Positions 62,882 through 64,000 of a DNA stretch of 64,000 nt are shown piece by piece. Numbering within the stretch: the stretch's first letter is position 1; the number at the start of each line of letters is the position of its first letter. The translations under genes and the position numbers were made by a program. The notes below the pieces were generated by a model. That model had not been told where the DNA came from, did no database searches, and saw only the letters and a list, made by a program, of their open reading frames with translations. This DNA is from Saprospiraceae bacterium (lineage in GTDB: Bacteria > Bacteroidota > Bacteroidia > Chitinophagales > Saprospiraceae): positions 310,001 to 374,000 of the forward strand of contig JADKBV010000001.1 in the NCBI GenBank assembly GCA_016714895.1. Direction: 5' to 3'.

Positions 62882-63889
62882 TTATTTCCATTCAAATCTT
62901 TCTCCCTTTTTCCAGCTTCGTGCCGAAGTTTTACCCAAGATATCCCTAAGATTTTTAGGATGGGCGCCAAAACCAGGACGAACAGACCTGATATTTTTTT
63001 CATTAAAAACATCTCCGGCTTTAATGTCTTCGGCTACGTACAAACTTCTGGCAAACTGTTTTCCTTCTGACTGCTTTTTCGTCAACTCGTAGGTTGCCTC
63101 ACCCAAAGATTTTTCAGCTTCCCGGACTGCTTTTACCATCATGGTAAATTCTTCGGTATTTAACGAAAAAACAGCGTCGGGTCCCCCCAGGGATCTGTCT
63201 AAAATAAAGTGTTTTTCAATCACAACTGCCCCCAAAGATGTAGCTACCACGGGTGCTAACCATCCCATGGTATGATCCGATAATCCGACTTTCACTTCAA
63301 AATCCGATGCCATCTTCGGAATTAATGTAAGATTGGCTTCTTCAAGCGGAGCAGGGTAGGAGGAAGTACACTTTAAAAGTGTGATATCGTTATTTCCAAC
63401 TCTGCGACATGTTCTGACAGCGAGATCTATGTCTTCATATCCTGCAATTCCAGTCGAGATAATCATAGGTTTCATTTTTTTTGAAGTATATTCAATCAAT
63501 GGTATATCTGTAATTTCAAAAGATGCGATTTTGTACATCGGAACGTTTAGATTTTCCAAAAAATCAACCGCCGATTTGTCAAAAGGAGAAGAAAAACAAA
63601 CAAGTCCCTCTTCTTTGGCCACCCGAAAAAGTTCTTCATGCCATTCCCACGGTGTGTAAGCTTCCTGATACAGATCATAAAGTTTCCTGCCATCCCATAA
63701 AGTTCCGCCTTTGATCGTAAAATCCTCCATCTCAGAATTGAGGGTAATGGTATCTGCGGTATAGGTTTGTAATTTAATAGCGTCCGCACCACTTCGGGCC
63801 GCAGCCTTTATGGTTTCTATTGCCTGATCGAGGTTTCCGTTGTGATTGGCTGATAATTCCGCTATAATAAATACTTTATTTTGCATCAT
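62882..63889 (-). CDS. pseI: Pseudaminic acid synthase
   Basis: Condenses phosphoenolpyruvate with 6-deoxy-AltdiNAc to form pseudaminic acid, a nonulosonic acid of surface glycans. At 335 residues it has the NeuB-family TIM barrel (IIAELSANHNGNLDQAIETI at 8-27, KIASFEITDIPLI near 142, STGIA near 164, SDHTMGW near 226, IEKHFILDRSLGGPD near 247) and a C-terminal antifreeze-like SAF domain (about 280-335, ending SVRPGFGAHP). The LSANHNG, GTLWDG and TPWEWHEELF features separate PseI from sialic acid and legionaminic acid synthases. Its start overlaps the preceding GNAT gene by 14 bases, showing an operon. Confidence 0.92.
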   Translation of the reverse strand: MMQNKVFIIAELSANHNGNLDQAIETIKAAARSGADAIKLQTYTADTITLNSEMEDFTIKGGTLWDGRKLYDLYQEAYTPWEWHEELFRVAKEEGLVCFSSPFDKSAVDFLENLNVPMYKIASFEITDIPLIEYTSKKMKPMIISTGIAGYEDIDLAVRTCRRVGNNDITLLKCTSSYPAPLEEANLTLIPKMASDFEVKVGLSDHTMGWLAPVVATSLGAVVIEKHFILDRSLGGPDAVFSLNTEEFTMMVKAVREAEKSLGEATYELTKKQSEGKQFARSLYVAEDIKAGDVFNEKNIRSVRPGFGAHPKNLRDILGKTSARSWKKGERFEWK

Positions 63890-64000
63890 TTTCTTTTATA
63901 TAAACCAAAGCCCTTTGATGATATATTTCCGTTTCTTTTAAATATTTAAATCCTGCCTTTTCAAAGGTTTTAACAGAGGGGATGTTTGACGGCTTTATGT
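63876..64000 (-). CDS. GNAT family acetyltransferase, C-terminal end (partial), possibly PseH or PseG-PseH
   Basis: The last 40 codons of a gene entering from the right edge, stop at 63876-63878. The tail IKPSNIPSVKTFEKAGFKY is the classical end of the GNAT fold (N-x-PSIKxFEKxGF), followed by LKETEIYHQRALVY. Since it overlaps pseI by 14 bases on the same strand, it is probably PseH, the N-acetyltransferase of the pseudaminic acid pathway, or the PseH domain of a PseG-PseH fusion. The identity beyond GNAT is inferred from position. Confidence 0.7.
   Translation of the reverse strand, partial: IKPSNIPSVKTFEKAGFKYLKETEIYHQRALVYIKENDAK

Overview
The window is about 64 kb of AT-rich DNA from a member of the Bacteroidota, carrying roughly 40 genes. 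The evidence is type IX secretion (T9SS) sorting domains and a gliding-motility-type C-terminal domain on very large secreted proteins, a short housekeeping RpoD of the Bacteroidota kind, S46 dipeptidyl-peptidase, PorT-like beta-barrel, DUF3667 and Dna2-like genes, and many promoter -7 boxes of the form TAnnTTTG. The abundance of 'GCDS' cysteine repeats in surface proteins fits the Saprospiria/Chitinophagia side of the phylum, but that placement is inference. No rRNA, tRNA, CRISPR array, insertion sequence or prophage was seen, and no gene-free stretch exceeds about 300 bases.

Layout. 1-10.4 kb: the 3' end of fbaA, then sppA, a deoxynucleoside kinase, mpl with a MazG-fold pyrophosphohydrolase, a YidE/AspT-type plus bile-acid-symporter-type transporter pair, an S46 peptidase and pssA. 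10.6-20.7 kb: a 1273-residue surface protein, rpoD, a cell-wall amidase, a TPR protein and gyrA. 20.8-25.3 kb: a tightly coupled cluster on the minus strand (NqrM-like membrane protein, secreted PIG-L deacetylase, a previously unlisted 37-residue membrane peptide, sodium:solute symporter). 25.5-34.7 kb: lipoprotein, a hypothetical gene with era, a secreted thioredoxin-like protein, fmt, an outer-membrane barrel, the engB/acyltransferase/exonuclease operon and a DUF3667 membrane protein. 34.9-44 kb: sbcD and sbcC, an HscA-like Hsp70, enoyl-CoA hydratase, an unknown secreted protein and miaE. 44-60 kb: a subtilase-GH9 glycoside hydrolase fusion, a Dna2-like nuclease-helicase, NamZ (DUF1343) and three secreted proteins, two of which share a long unknown N-terminal domain. 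60-64 kb: surface glycan genes (a GT4-like glycosyltransferase, a capsule-type transferase, pseudaminic acid synthase pseI and the end of a GNAT acetyltransferase).

Themes. Cell-wall turnover and recycling (Mpl, amidase, NamZ), secreted polymer degradation (S46 peptidase, subtilase-GH9, PIG-L) with Na+-coupled uptake, DNA repair (SbcCD, Dna2-like) and surface decoration (pseudaminic acid) dominate. Three genes (acyltransferase, subtilase-GH9, glycosyltransferase) are each broken by exactly one base in a short poly-A run, while their reading resumes perfectly in another frame. This most likely reflects homopolymer sequencing error and should be checked before any of them is called a pseudogene. 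The items most worth following up are the 37-residue peptide embedded in the deacetylase-symporter operon, the shared N-terminal domain of the tandem surface proteins, the subtilase-GH9 fusion and the pseudaminic-acid-linked transferase with a cysteine cluster.
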